IMG/VR virus record: IMGVR_UViG_3300048591_001025
Location: 1 to 27,162 of that record
From: a virus
Length of the DNA stretch: 27,162 nt
Strand: one strand, 5' to 3'
Shown here: one piece after another, positions 15,101 to 23,487 of the stretch
Numbering within the stretch: the first letter of the stretch is position 1
Layout: every line of letters starts with the position of its first letter
The notes under the pieces: model-generated
Told to the model about the DNA's origin: nothing
What the model saw: the letters and a program-made list of their open reading frames with translations, nothing else
The model's database searches: none
Program-made: the position numbers and the translations under genes

Positions 15101-16079
15101 GGATGGTTTCAAGTATGGCCTAGAATCTGCTGGGAATTTATTTACTAGCATGGGAACAAAAATATGGAACGGCCTAAAGAGCGGACTTGATGGTTTAAGT
15201 AAGTTCTTTTCAGATATGTTTAATAAGCTTAATCCTGCCAATCTTTTTGAAAAGATTTTTAGAATCGATTACAAGGGAAAAGATACAGTCGAAAAAGCTT
15301 TAAATATAGATATCCCATTCGCAAACTTCGCAACCGGCGGTATGGTTCCAGGTAAGCCAGTAACAAATGGTGATAGTCTTTTAAACGATAGAGTCCTAGC
15401 TTTACTCTCACCTGGAGAAGCCATCATCCCAAGATCGGCTATGCAAAGCCCAGAAATAGCTTCCATTGTTCAAGCAATTTTAAATGGAAGACTTAGGGTC
15501 CCACAATTTGCATTTGGTGGCATTGGTAAAGCAATCGGCGGTGCCGTTAGTGGAGCTAAAGATCTTGGTGGCACAATCTCAGATGTTGGAAAAAACGTTG
15601 GCGGTGGAATTTCAGGAACGGTTAAAGACATTGGTGGGCAGGCTTCAGAACTGGGTAAACAAGCCTTAAAAGAAATAGGGTTAGATCTGAATGCAGCTTG
15701 GCGAATGGTACAAGAACGAACGTTCGCCATGGTCATGCAGATGTTCCGAGAAAACGCTTTTGCCAATGGCGGTATTGTTTCCGGTTCTGGACTTGGCGAT
15801 ACGGTTCCTGCCATGTTAACGCCTGGTGAATATGTCATGAATCGAAACGCTGTTAATTCACTTGGTCAAAATTTCATGAACCAAGTGAATAAAGGCAATG
15901 TTCCAAATGGTCAGCCTATTTATAACGTCGATATGAAAGTTTCAATTGAAGCGTCTTCACAGTCACTCGATGAATCATTTATTAGAAACAGGCTTATTCC
16001 TTCGATAAAAGATGAATTTCGACGTGCATCAATTCGCGGCGAATTTTTAATGTCTCCGAAAGGACTTAGAACAACATGA
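12183..16079 (+). CDS. Tail tape measure protein
   Basis: The longest gene in the window (1298 residues) follows the chaperones, as expected for the protein that sets tail length and is ejected with the DNA. It starts at TTG 12183 with AGAGGGAGAAG just upstream, 1 base after the previous stop. It is mostly helical, with a strongly hydrophobic stretch at about residues 292-360, a second amphipathic membrane-like region at about 590-650, and Trp-rich repeated helices (about 856-940) in which Leu-Lys-Pro-Phe recurs. The C-terminal part has two Gly-Gly-Met/Ile-Val segments, each leading to Leu-x-Pro-Gly-Glu, a motif pair typical of tape measure ends. By the usual 0.15 nm per residue, a tail near 195 nm is expected (inference). 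Confidence 0.92.
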   Translation: MAVSDELLVSVKIDTKDGTVAVKDLAVSFKDLEKAAKDGGKSLEQSGKQGKDAGLRFTELNSVLELASKAYTALVGPINKVLSGFIDQEKAQTDLRNTLKGLGFDTRGALKDLVDFADELESLSGVEAETTLGLARMAKTMGLTNAETKRITEAAFGLSNVMGMDVNSAFNDLIGQLNGATGRSAKFVAGLKDLNQEQLKTGEGIELVYKQFAQFASLSGGSLAGNIKIAQEAFNSILDEIGQIIVEFIDLPNLVRESAKMFREIAKDVAAFGERLKILKQGLSEISFDEFISGIRALGIALTTAFVAVNFQAILAGFTAIRTALTATAIPAALVAAKFALITAAVVAFVVAVETVIANLDQLTVLGKAIELAFLTMVSRVIQGFTFIATAGLSAVESILEPLSKFSTVADSALQKVREGMVSLTRSSDESQESIDLLNESLNDTGKDLKIGSTLSFILKGVDAVKNVFGDLNKESDDLNNTFEDIARRSQQSLQLSKEQLQTIQQLKTENEAILTETANMNASQFDIIERQLALELKKIDAKREQLILEGKISKEALKLLEEQASAQKAKSEAQINQIGKVDIIPQGTIDALRASVSDGAADLASGISSAFNAFAGAATAIMGAVNGVLDFAQQVIDFIPQVLGKIANIFNSITELPGKIVEGFKNVFTAVTRFIQEFIPNLIAGIEDLVNGLVDFLIEGLPAAFESLLARLPDIIVGLIDRLPELIERFVTGFIDSMPRITIALINGLVEGAPKIALSMIKVFVVEIPKAIIRGILEGAKQLEKRLRNFFTGVKLPKEITDLPKELDKNIKNLGRGIAKESSKLFKVLDLDQAAKAEDRFRQLEDITEMSIEKIKSLWQSFIDGLVAIWRYIYETFLKPFIDALTAVWRYIWENILKPFLDVLWAVWNRIYTGIILPIINAFKETWGLLKNFVENAWSNIINFFQNLFKGKIEEAFSGILKSLSTAGKQIWDGFKYGLESAGNLFTSMGTKIWNGLKSGLDGLSKFFSDMFNKLNPANLFEKIFRIDYKGKDTVEKALNIDIPFANFATGGMVPGKPVTNGDSLLNDRVLALLSPGEAIIPRSAMQSPEIASIVQAILNGRLRVPQFAFGGIGKAIGGAVSGAKDLGGTISDVGKNVGGGISGTVKDIGGQASELGKQALKEIGLDLNAAWRMVQERTFAMVMQMFRENAFANGGIVSGSGLGDTVPAMLTPGEYVMNRNAVNSLGQNFMNQVNKGNVPNGQPIYNVDMKVSIEASSQSLDESFIRNRLIPSIKDEFRRASIRGEFLMSPKGLRTT

Positions 16080-17689
16080 GCGTTGTCACCACAATAAACA
16101 ATTATTTAGACGATGCCTATCTTGACGAAGGTCCATATTTGACAAGTCATGCCCAAGGCAATCAGGGCATGCAAGCACGTATTGTTATCAATGCTTTAGA
16201 AAGTTTAGCTTTTCAATCACAGATAGAAATTGAAAATTTCTTAAACGCAGTTGCTTTACAAGCTGAAATAACGATTGCAAATGCTTTATTTGAAAACGCA
16301 TTTCAAGCATCGATAACAATAAATGCTGAAAAATATTTGGCTATGCAAGTCCTCGTTGATATCGAGGATGTTTTAAAAAACGTAGCCATGCAAAGTCAGA
16401 TAACAATTCAGGATAGTCTTTTTGCAAATGGTTTCCAGTCTCTTTTAACGATTGATGCGGATAATCAGGCGGCTATGCAGTCGCTTAGAGAAATAAAAGA
16501 CAGACTTAAAAACCAAGGAATGCAAGCCGAGATCATAATCAACGCTCTTCTCGCTAAAGGCTTCGAGGTTCGTGTTGATAAATATCCAACGTCTACTTGT
16601 CAAAGCGGCGCTGGTTATCTTGAAATGGATTATCTTGAATCACCTTATCTAATTGATATTTGGTGTACGCGTCCTGGAATGCAAGCTTTGATTCAGATTG
16701 TTGACTTCCTTGTTCCAAAAGGAATGCAATCTGAAATTACGATTGTTGATTTCTTGAAACCTGTCTCTTTTCAATCAAAGATTCAAATTGTCGATTTTAA
16801 ACGTCCTGTTGGTATGCAGGCCGATGCCGTTCGTACAACTAACATAGGTATGCAGTCGCTTGCGACAATTTACAATACAAAAAATCTTCGTATTCTTTGT
16901 AGCTTCCCGTCGCGTGGTTTAACCAATACAAATTGGACAGCTAACAGCACTGCGGCTGGTGATTTTTCAGTTCAAAATCTTGATACTGATATTGTTGAGC
17001 AGGTTTGGAGGTCAAACAGTGTTGTAACTGGTCTTCAACTTGTGTGCGATACTGGCCTTGCGCAAGGTGTGTTCCTTGATACCATGGCTATTTTAAATCA
17101 CAACATGACAAGATCGGCTAACATCAGTCTTATAGGTTCAAATGATCCAACATTTTCTGTTGTTGGTATTACTATTCCGATTCAATCAAGGTCGAATAAC
17201 ATATTTTATATTTCTCCAACACTTCCAACCAGTGGTTATAGGTATTGGCGTTTTGATATAGATGATGCAACAAATCCAGACGGTTTTGTTCAAATAGGAA
17301 CAATTATTTTTGGTGCTTCTGAAATATTCCAAGGTGAATGCTTTGTTGATGAGATTGAATTTGAATTAAAAGATTATGCTTCAACAGTTAGAACCGAGGG
17401 TTTTACCCATGTTTCTAACTCAAGGTCGCAAAAACGCCGTGTTCGTCTTGATTTTAGGTTCTTAGATTCAAACCGAAGAAACTTTGGAATTTTAAGAAGC
17501 ATGTTTGAAAACGAACGAACTACACATAAATGTCTTTGGATACCGACACCGTCGGAAACAAATCAAGAAGTAACGGCTAAGTTCGCTGCGTTTGCAAAGC
17601 TGTCGCAAATACCAGTGGAACGCCATAACAACAAAGGTCCAGACGCCGATTATGTTTCGTTTACAATTGAAGTTGACGAAGGCAGATAA
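16076..17689 (+). CDS. Repeat-containing tail protein, possible distal tail (Dit-like) protein
   Basis: The gene overlaps the tape measure stop (ATGA). Residues 31-161 and 201-267 consist of about fourteen tandem 14-15-residue units beginning Gly/Ala-Met/Phe-Gln-Ala/Ser and continuing with alternating Ile/Val and a helical half. Each block is preceded by a Tyr-Leu-Asp/Glu-rich segment ending Pro-Tyr-Leu (residues 10-22 and 181-192). Residues about 268-400 look like a discoidin-type beta-sandwich, and the last 130 residues (Glu-Ile-Glu-Phe-Glu-Leu onward, with many Arg and Phe) resemble the body of distal tail proteins. Position right after the tape measure supports a role at the tail tip. The repeat function is unknown. 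Confidence 0.75.
   Translation: MSVVTTINNYLDDAYLDEGPYLTSHAQGNQGMQARIVINALESLAFQSQIEIENFLNAVALQAEITIANALFENAFQASITINAEKYLAMQVLVDIEDVLKNVAMQSQITIQDSLFANGFQSLLTIDADNQAAMQSLREIKDRLKNQGMQAEIIINALLAKGFEVRVDKYPTSTCQSGAGYLEMDYLESPYLIDIWCTRPGMQALIQIVDFLVPKGMQSEITIVDFLKPVSFQSKIQIVDFKRPVGMQADAVRTTNIGMQSLATIYNTKNLRILCSFPSRGLTNTNWTANSTAAGDFSVQNLDTDIVEQVWRSNSVVTGLQLVCDTGLAQGVFLDTMAILNHNMTRSANISLIGSNDPTFSVVGITIPIQSRSNNIFYISPTLPTSGYRYWRFDIDDATNPDGFVQIGTIIFGASEIFQGECFVDEIEFELKDYASTVRTEGFTHVSNSRSQKRRVRLDFRFLDSNRRNFGILRSMFENERTTHKCLWIPTPSETNQEVTAKFAAFAKLSQIPVERHNNKGPDADYVSFTIEVDEGR
16166..16876 (+). repeat. Tandem 14-15-residue coding repeats in the tail protein
   Basis: About fourteen degenerate units of the pattern Gly/Ala-Met/Phe-Gln-Ala/Ser-x-Ile-x-Ile plus a six-to-seven-residue second half are seen, nine in residues 31-161 and five in 201-267. 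They are separated by a 39-residue spacer with two Cys (175 and 197). The nucleotide sequence differs between units while the protein pattern is kept, which points to old, selected repeats rather than recent slippage. Confidence 0.8.
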
Positions 17690-17692
17690 TCA

Positions 17693-17860
17693 ATGAAACT
17701 TAAAACATTGAAAGTTCCAAAACATAGTTGCGTCGAGTGTGATGAAGTTGCTCTTTATTCGTTAACAATAGGCGAAGAAACCAACTACCTATGTGAAGAA
17801 TGTTTTTTAAAGCTTTACGACACCATGGAACAATCCATGCTTGGCGGGAATGAACAATAA
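17693..17860 (+). CDS. Cys4 zinc-ribbon microprotein (55 aa)
   Basis: A short gene fills the gap between the distal-tail-like gene and the hub gene: ATG at 17693, TAA at 17858-17860. The product has Cys-Val-Glu-Cys (residues 13-16) and Cys-Glu-Glu-Cys (residues 34-37), a two-knuckle arrangement expected to bind one zinc or other metal. It is otherwise charged, with a helical C terminus, and has no signal peptide. The upstream stop lies 3 bases before the ATG, and the next gene starts 3 bases after its stop, so it is part of the tail operon. It may be a small structural part of the tail tip or a regulator. The metal site is seen, and the role is not known. Confidence 0.75.
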   Translation: MKLKTLKVPKHSCVECDEVALYSLTIGEETNYLCEECFLKLYDTMEQSMLGGNEQ

Positions 17861-17863
17861 GGT

Positions 17864-19582
17864 ATGGCAACAAACGATCGAAAACCTTACGATTCGGCAA
17901 TGGTCTTAGACCAAGCTTTTTTGGATGATTGTCACGACAATCTTACAAATCAGTTAGAGCTTGTTGTTGAGATCGATAGTCCTATTGGAACGCTTTATCT
18001 TTCTGACCGAAACAAATATGTTGGTTCAACGTTTTACGAGGCACGCTTAAACTTTCCTATTATCACGCGCACAGTCGGTGAATTTCTTTCGCCTGTGCTT
18101 GAATTTTCGCAGCTTCAACTGGAGATCAACAACGTCGACGGCGCTTATAACGACGTGCTTCCAGCGGGTCCAGACTATGCTGGCTGGATTGGCCGGCAAG
18201 TCTCTGTCAAAATGGGTCTTCGCGACGTGGCTAGCACATATAAAGAAATCTTTCGTGGTCGTGTTACGGATCAAGGCGGCTTCGTGCGAACGGTTAATAG
18301 TTTCACTCTGATTGCGCGAAATGATTTTGATAGAATCAATGTGGATTTCCCGAAAAGCGTTTTTAAAACAAGCGTTTACACTGATTTGGAACCAAACTAC
18401 GAGAACGTGGTTGTTCCAATTATTTATGGTGATTGGACGGTTTCCGTGCAGCCCGACGGTGCTTCGGTGCCCGGTTATCCCGTAAACGGCAACGATCCAG
18501 ATGTTAACGGTGATGTGTCAAACTCGACACTTATTGACGTAGTTATTTCTCATAACGATAACGTCTTTTTCGACACATCAGCTGTCTATCTTTTTCGCCA
18601 AGAAACTTTTTATCCGTTTGATAGCGGTGATATCGTTGGCGTGGTTAACAATAAGGCGTTTCAGATTCGACAGTCTGGGACAACACCCGCGGGAACAACC
18701 CTAATTGATGGCGCTCCTTATTCGTTTCAACGTGGCGATCGATTCTTTGTGAAAGTCAGAGGCAAAGACTTAGGCGCCTACGATGATAACCTTGTTTGGC
18801 AAGCTCGCGACATATTGATTACATACGCCGGTTTGGTATCAGGCGATTTTGACGCGAATTGGGCAACTTATCGCGATAAGGCGTCACCCGCGGAGTCGGC
18901 TATTGCCAACTTTAAAAGCAGAGTTTGGATCCAAGAACCACAGCAAGCCTTAACCTATGCGCTTTCCATGCTCGAACAGGTACGTTTAGAGGCTTTCGTC
19001 GATAGGAATTTAAAACTAAAATTAAACTCTCTTCATCTTGATGATTTTCAGGCTTCGCCAACGTTTGCAGTAAAGAATTGGGATGTGGAAGCCGGTACGT
19101 TTCAGCCGCGCATTGACGATAGAAACAATTTCAACCGTGCCCGTGGCTCGTTTAATTTTCTTCCAAATCGAAACGAGAATTTTAATGAAACACCAATTTT
19201 TAAAAACGATGCGGCCATAACACAGGCTGGCAAAGAGATATCTAAAAGGATAGTATTTCCAAATCTTTACGTTTCATCAGATGTTAACTATCAAGTCAAA
19301 GAGCTTTTGCGCGTTGCCTCGTCTTATATCGAGGTCGTGCAAGCGAATTTAACTTGGCGATCTATGCTGCTTGATATCGGTGATTTTGTTAAGATAAACG
19401 TAGCTATTCAAGGCACGCAATTTACAGACGTTCCTGCTATGATTAGGGAAATAGGCTACGACCCTGATGGCATTAAGATACCGATCAAGCTTTGGTCGTT
19501 TCAGCTTATGCCGTTTTCTGGTCATAGCCCTGGCTTTGCTGGCATAACAGGCGGCTCGACCGCAACTATAACAGAGGAATAA
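17864..19582 (+). CDS. Tail-tip hub / baseplate-like protein
   Basis: This 572-residue protein follows the distal-tail-like gene. The N-terminal 170 residues are strand-rich, with Pro-Ile-Gly-Thr-Leu-Tyr-Leu-Ser-Asp, Thr-Phe-Tyr-Glu-Ala-Arg-Leu and Phe-Arg-Gly-Arg-Val-Thr, as in hub proteins that thread the end of the tube. The middle has a Pro-Ile-Ile-Tyr-Gly-Asp-Trp segment, seen in tail proteins of several siphovirus tip modules. The C-terminal part has a helix followed by strands, with Leu-Asp-Ile-Gly-Asp-Phe-Val-Lys-Ile, typical of the last domain of gp27/Tal-like hubs. No enzymatic domain is apparent. The assignment is by order and domain character, not by a close homologue I can name. 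Confidence 0.65.
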   Translation: MATNDRKPYDSAMVLDQAFLDDCHDNLTNQLELVVEIDSPIGTLYLSDRNKYVGSTFYEARLNFPIITRTVGEFLSPVLEFSQLQLEINNVDGAYNDVLPAGPDYAGWIGRQVSVKMGLRDVASTYKEIFRGRVTDQGGFVRTVNSFTLIARNDFDRINVDFPKSVFKTSVYTDLEPNYENVVVPIIYGDWTVSVQPDGASVPGYPVNGNDPDVNGDVSNSTLIDVVISHNDNVFFDTSAVYLFRQETFYPFDSGDIVGVVNNKAFQIRQSGTTPAGTTLIDGAPYSFQRGDRFFVKVRGKDLGAYDDNLVWQARDILITYAGLVSGDFDANWATYRDKASPAESAIANFKSRVWIQEPQQALTYALSMLEQVRLEAFVDRNLKLKLNSLHLDDFQASPTFAVKNWDVEAGTFQPRIDDRNNFNRARGSFNFLPNRNENFNETPIFKNDAAITQAGKEISKRIVFPNLYVSSDVNYQVKELLRVASSYIEVVQANLTWRSMLLDIGDFVKINVAIQGTQFTDVPAMIREIGYDPDGIKIPIKLWSFQLMPFSGHSPGFAGITGGSTATITEE

Positions 19583-19595
19583 GGGAGAATTTTAA

Positions 19596-20264
19596 ATGAC
19601 TGTTCTTTTAACTATTTCCGAAACGCTTGGCGGCGCGGCAGTTGCCGACTCTTTAGCGGGCGGCGGAACTGGCGTTGATCTTGGTTCGGTTGTTAATAAC
19701 CAGTATGCTCCAATCACTTTGAAGTCAGCAAATACCGGGCATCAAGATTTATTTATATCGCACGATGCTGTTTTAGATCCGATTACGGATGTAAAAACAT
19801 TTATTCAGCAGTATGGCGTTGGCACTGGTTTTACCTATGGCGGTGCTGACACAGCAGCCAACGATTTCACAACTCTTGTTAACTTGGGGAACGCTTCTGG
19901 TTCTTCAAAAAACAACGCTGACGGACTTTCCGGCGGTATTTGGATTGATATGGATTGGAATGCTTCAACGGCTAACCAGTTTGATCAAGCAAACTTTCCA
20001 ACACTGGTTAAAATCTATGGTGATGGTTTAACCGATGGCGTTGATCTTGCTTCTGCTTTTATTTTAAAAGCCGATGCTATGGTTTACGATGCTCCGCCTG
20101 AAACAGCCGCTGGAACTCCAGTTGATGGACAAATTGGTATTTCTGGTGACACAACACTTGGCGACACCGCACATGTGAAGTTGAGAATTTACATACCAAA
20201 TGCATTTTCAGACGGCGGTATCATTCAATGGGAATGGGTTATAGCCTATTCTTTTACGAGTTAG
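19596..20264 (+). CDS. Tail structural protein (222 aa), function unknown
   Basis: A good ribosome-binding site (AAGGGAGA) precedes the ATG. The protein is low in charge, rich in Gly, Ala, Asp and Thr, with strand-like segments and no helix-rich, membrane or signal regions. Its C-terminal half (Leu-Arg-Ile-Tyr-Ile-Pro-Asn-Ala and a final Trp-Glu-Trp-Val-Ile-Ala-Tyr strand) resembles small tail-tip or fibre-adaptor beta-sandwiches. It lies between hub and fibre genes, so an adaptor that attaches the fibre is a reasonable inference. No family is recognised. Confidence 0.7.
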   Translation: MTVLLTISETLGGAAVADSLAGGGTGVDLGSVVNNQYAPITLKSANTGHQDLFISHDAVLDPITDVKTFIQQYGVGTGFTYGGADTAANDFTTLVNLGNASGSSKNNADGLSGGIWIDMDWNASTANQFDQANFPTLVKIYGDGLTDGVDLASAFILKADAMVYDAPPETAAGTPVDGQIGISGDTTLGDTAHVKLRIYIPNAFSDGGIIQWEWVIAYSFTS

Positions 20265-20267
20265 AAA

Positions 20268-20633
20268 ATGTTTTTGCTTCGTTGGGGTTTTGAATATTTA
20301 AATGGCACGAGAAAAACAGGTATGTGGTCCAATCCTGGTCATAGGGATGATTTAACCACGAAAGCTTGGTGCCATAATAAAAATGTTCGTTATGCATTTA
20401 TCGAAGCAAAAAATATTGAAACAAGAGAAATAAAAGAAGTTGTCAGGTGCGATGGTCAAAAGTTTAGAAATTTCCAATGGATTTCTGTAAGGCAGCTTTT
20501 TTCTGGAACGACAAAGCAAGTTGGAATTTCTCTTTTGGCTTCGGACGAATCGGTTGACGTTCTTTCAAACGGAACGGCAAAACGCGGACCAGTTAGAAAC
20601 GAAAACATAAATTTTGCGACATATGGCAAATAG
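20268..20633 (+). CDS. Hypothetical tail-region protein (121 aa)
   Basis: The ATG lies 3 bases after the preceding stop. The product is basic, with Lys/Arg spread evenly, Trp residues at about 6, 20, 34 and 66, and two Cys. It is mixed strand/helix and has no signal peptide or membrane segment. It differs from its low-charge neighbours, so it may be an assembly factor or small adaptor rather than a fibre part. I do not recognise a family. The fibre gene follows 15 bases later with its own ribosome-binding site. Confidence 0.68.
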   Translation: MFLLRWGFEYLNGTRKTGMWSNPGHRDDLTTKAWCHNKNVRYAFIEAKNIETREIKEVVRCDGQKFRNFQWISVRQLFSGTTKQVGISLLASDESVDVLSNGTAKRGPVRNENINFATYGK

Positions 20634-20648
20634 CGGGAGTTACCCAAG

Positions 20649-23417
20649 ATGGCAATAGTATCACGTCTTCAGTTAAATCATCCAGCACTTGGCACAGCTG
20701 GTGGCGCTTCTTTACATGCCAGCATTGAAGATCTTTACGAAAAAATCGGCGATAATATGAATGATCGCTGGTTTGCAATATCTGATTTTGATGACACTGA
20801 AACAGTTGATTTGCTGCACAACTTCGAAACTGATTTTGGAAACATAAACTACGATATTTGGCAATATACCGGCAGCGAGTGGGTTTTATTAACCGAACAA
20901 ACAACGCCAGCAAGATCTGATTTTTCCATAGTTGAAAAGACTGGTTTTGAAGATACAACTCTTGAAATAACGAACAATTCTGGAACCAACGATTTGGTTA
21001 TTGCCGTAAGCATGACCATGCAAGCTTTATATCTGTCACAAGACGATATTAAAGACGTTGATGTTACGACTACACCGCCAGAAGACGGCCAAGCTTTAGT
21101 TTACGATGTTGCCGATGGAAAATTTAAACCGGGCGCATCTGGTGATGCTAGTTTCAAGTTACAATCAGTAAGTGATCCAAACGCTACGATTAAGGGCGGA
21201 TTTATTCTCTTAGGCGACGGTCGCGAGCTAGCAACGTATGACGGCGCTGGTTCAGCGAGCACGGATTACGGCAAAGATATTACGATAAACCTTGATACGA
21301 TTTTAGGCACAGACCCAACGAATGCGACGACTTATTATCTATACATTGATCTTAACTCCCTTTCTAGTGAGGTCACACTTTCCGACAATGGCCGGAAGGT
21401 TTATGGAGTCGTTGAGGCAAATTTCCATCTTTCAACCATTGCTCCTGAGCTTAAAGACCAGGTGCGCTACGTGCCCGTCGGATTTATTCGCTCGGCCACG
21501 AGTGGAACAGTTTGGAGCGGTGCCGGTGCTGCGTTTGGAACCCTTGCCACGCGAGCACATCAAAAATATGCAAGCAGAGCACAACGAAACTATTTGGATA
21601 GCTGGTTCGACGGCTCAAAGACAATAGAATCTGTTACCAGTGGGCTGACCGCGACCGGAAACATTACGCCAAGCACCAGGTGGAAGGCGAGCAACACGTC
21701 GCTGCTCACGATTGCGAATCAAACGGGCTCGGCGCTTCGAGAAACAAAATCTCTCAAGCTTGACCACATAGCAGTTGGCGCAGCTTTTGTGCAAGCGCCA
21801 GAGTTCACTTTAGACACTGTCGATTTAGGTAAGCCCGTAACCGTTAGCTTTGATCACGGTGCCGTTACAGCGGCGGACGATTATCAAGTCTATATGGTTC
21901 GCTACAATTCAAGCGGTGTTTATCAAGAAAGCATTCCGATTTTTGGAACGGCTTCAGCAACGAGCCCGAATTCTGCGCAAATCCCATCGGGCAGCGTGGG
22001 CACGTTCCAAGGGTTTTTCATTGCTGGTTCAACGGCAACCGATCTTTATGCTTTGCGGTTCTATCGAAACAGTGGTTCTGATGGGACCGATATCTTGATT
22101 GATACGCTTTATGTTGGGCCGCAAAGTGTTGTGCAAGGCGCGGCAATAACGGATTGGGTGTCGTATACGCCGACGGATGCTTTAAGCAGGATGGGTTCTT
22201 CGGTTTATACTATGAAGGGCTGGTGGCGTCGAGTTGGTGACAGTATGAATGTTGTTGGGGTGATGGATGTCACCTCAGTATCTGGAGCTGTCAACAATAA
22301 CTTTGCTATGAGCATACCAAGTGGTTACTCAGTTGATGAATCAAAATGGGAAGTATCTGGTAATGACGGAAAAGATATCCTCCCAGGTTATGCCTATTGG
22401 TTTGATGCTGGTGCGACCAACGAGCAAATGCCTCTAATACCAGTGTTTAGCACAGGTTCAAATAATTCGGTTTTCTTTGGGAAAAGTGCAGGAGCAGTAG
22501 ATTTTATTGATGGGACAGAGTTTGGCGCTGGCGATGCAATCTCATTCAATATTACTGTCCCAATCGTCGGTTGGTCTTCGAACGTGGCCATGGCGAATCG
22601 GGCGGTTGAGGAGTATGCGAGCCATAATGGTTCAAGCATTGTGTTGGGTTTAGCAGGAGCGGCAATCCCTACGTCTACTCCAGCGGGTACAAAAGACGAA
22701 TACGACATAACCTCTGCGTTCCAGAATATTCAGCCAACAGATCGATTTTTTGCAGAGATTCAAAGAGGAGCGGTCGGACCGTGGTTGGGTGGAAGTTTAG
22801 AGGCAGATCGTCTCAGATTCGATGGCACAAACTACATAGGCTATGACGTTATATTTAACGGCACAAGCGTAAAACTAGTTCGTGGGAAGTATAGAGTTGG
22901 AACTTCGACAGCTTGGAGTGGCGTTGTTGCGAACACGGCTTGGAGAGTTGGCAGAGTAAAAAGCGGTGCTTCGGTCGGGTATCCTGTCTCTGCTAGAAAC
23001 GTAGTCGGCAATACTTCAGGCACAGCGGTTCCGAGTGGGTTTATTGGCGAGAAGATTTCCGCTTCATTAAGTAATACAAGTTTATCAAGTGGAACAGATA
23101 CAACTGTTACTGGAACTTTAGCGTTGCCTCCAGGTGTTTGGCTTATATTGGCTCAGGGTTATTTTGATGGGACTGGTTCGACTACGTGGAACAATATATC
23201 CATATTGTCTATCAGCACCACTCTAGCAACCCATGATTTTACTTCTCATGACCAAAGATCGCCAACGTCATTGCAAGATCACACGTTGGCTTGTCATAAG
23301 CTGGTGAATATATCTGCTAACACCAATTATTACATGATCGCATCTGCGAATTTTGGAGCGTCTACAGCACAAATATTAGCCTCAAGGAGCATATTTGAAG
23401 CAGTGAGGATCGCTTAA
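20649..23417 (+). CDS. Modular tail fibre / receptor-binding protein
   Basis: At 922 residues and last in the tail block, this is the main fibre candidate. An N-terminal attachment segment (Leu-Asn-His-Pro-Ala-Leu-Gly-Thr-Ala-Gly-Gly, then a helix with Tyr-Glu-Lys-Ile-Gly-Asp) is followed by linker and beta modules, a carbohydrate-binding-like module (about residues 320-495), and a Trp-Val-Ser-Tyr-Thr-Pro-Thr ... Trp-Trp-Arg-Arg-Val-Gly-Asp module (about 498-650). A C-terminal region has Leu-Pro-Pro-Gly-Val-Trp-Leu-Ile-Leu-Ala-Gln-Gly (about 845-856), as in C1q-like fibre tips. Base composition varies along the gene, consistent with domain exchange. GGGAG precedes the ATG. Confidence 0.82.
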   Translation: MAIVSRLQLNHPALGTAGGASLHASIEDLYEKIGDNMNDRWFAISDFDDTETVDLLHNFETDFGNINYDIWQYTGSEWVLLTEQTTPARSDFSIVEKTGFEDTTLEITNNSGTNDLVIAVSMTMQALYLSQDDIKDVDVTTTPPEDGQALVYDVADGKFKPGASGDASFKLQSVSDPNATIKGGFILLGDGRELATYDGAGSASTDYGKDITINLDTILGTDPTNATTYYLYIDLNSLSSEVTLSDNGRKVYGVVEANFHLSTIAPELKDQVRYVPVGFIRSATSGTVWSGAGAAFGTLATRAHQKYASRAQRNYLDSWFDGSKTIESVTSGLTATGNITPSTRWKASNTSLLTIANQTGSALRETKSLKLDHIAVGAAFVQAPEFTLDTVDLGKPVTVSFDHGAVTAADDYQVYMVRYNSSGVYQESIPIFGTASATSPNSAQIPSGSVGTFQGFFIAGSTATDLYALRFYRNSGSDGTDILIDTLYVGPQSVVQGAAITDWVSYTPTDALSRMGSSVYTMKGWWRRVGDSMNVVGVMDVTSVSGAVNNNFAMSIPSGYSVDESKWEVSGNDGKDILPGYAYWFDAGATNEQMPLIPVFSTGSNNSVFFGKSAGAVDFIDGTEFGAGDAISFNITVPIVGWSSNVAMANRAVEEYASHNGSSIVLGLAGAAIPTSTPAGTKDEYDITSAFQNIQPTDRFFAEIQRGAVGPWLGGSLEADRLRFDGTNYIGYDVIFNGTSVKLVRGKYRVGTSTAWSGVVANTAWRVGRVKSGASVGYPVSARNVVGNTSGTAVPSGFIGEKISASLSNTSLSSGTDTTVTGTLALPPGVWLILAQGYFDGTGSTTWNNISILSISTTLATHDFTSHDQRSPTSLQDHTLACHKLVNISANTNYYMIASANFGASTAQILASRSIFEAVRIA

Positions 23418-23487
23418 TGATCGAAAGCCGACTTGATAAATTATGATCGCCGTAACGACCAACACGCATAATATTGAGGGAAAATGA
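23417..23487 (+). other. Chain of two mini-ORFs coupling fibre and lipoprotein genes
   Basis: The fibre stop TAA (23415-23417) overlaps an ATG (23417) with GAGGA at 23405-23409, opening a 9-codon frame that stops at TGA 23444-23446. That stop overlaps ATG 23443, which opens a 14-codon frame ending at TGA 23485-23487, itself overlapping the lipoprotein ATG at 23484. The peptides are too short to assign. A leader or translational relay is possible, but chance cannot be excluded. Confidence 0.4.
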
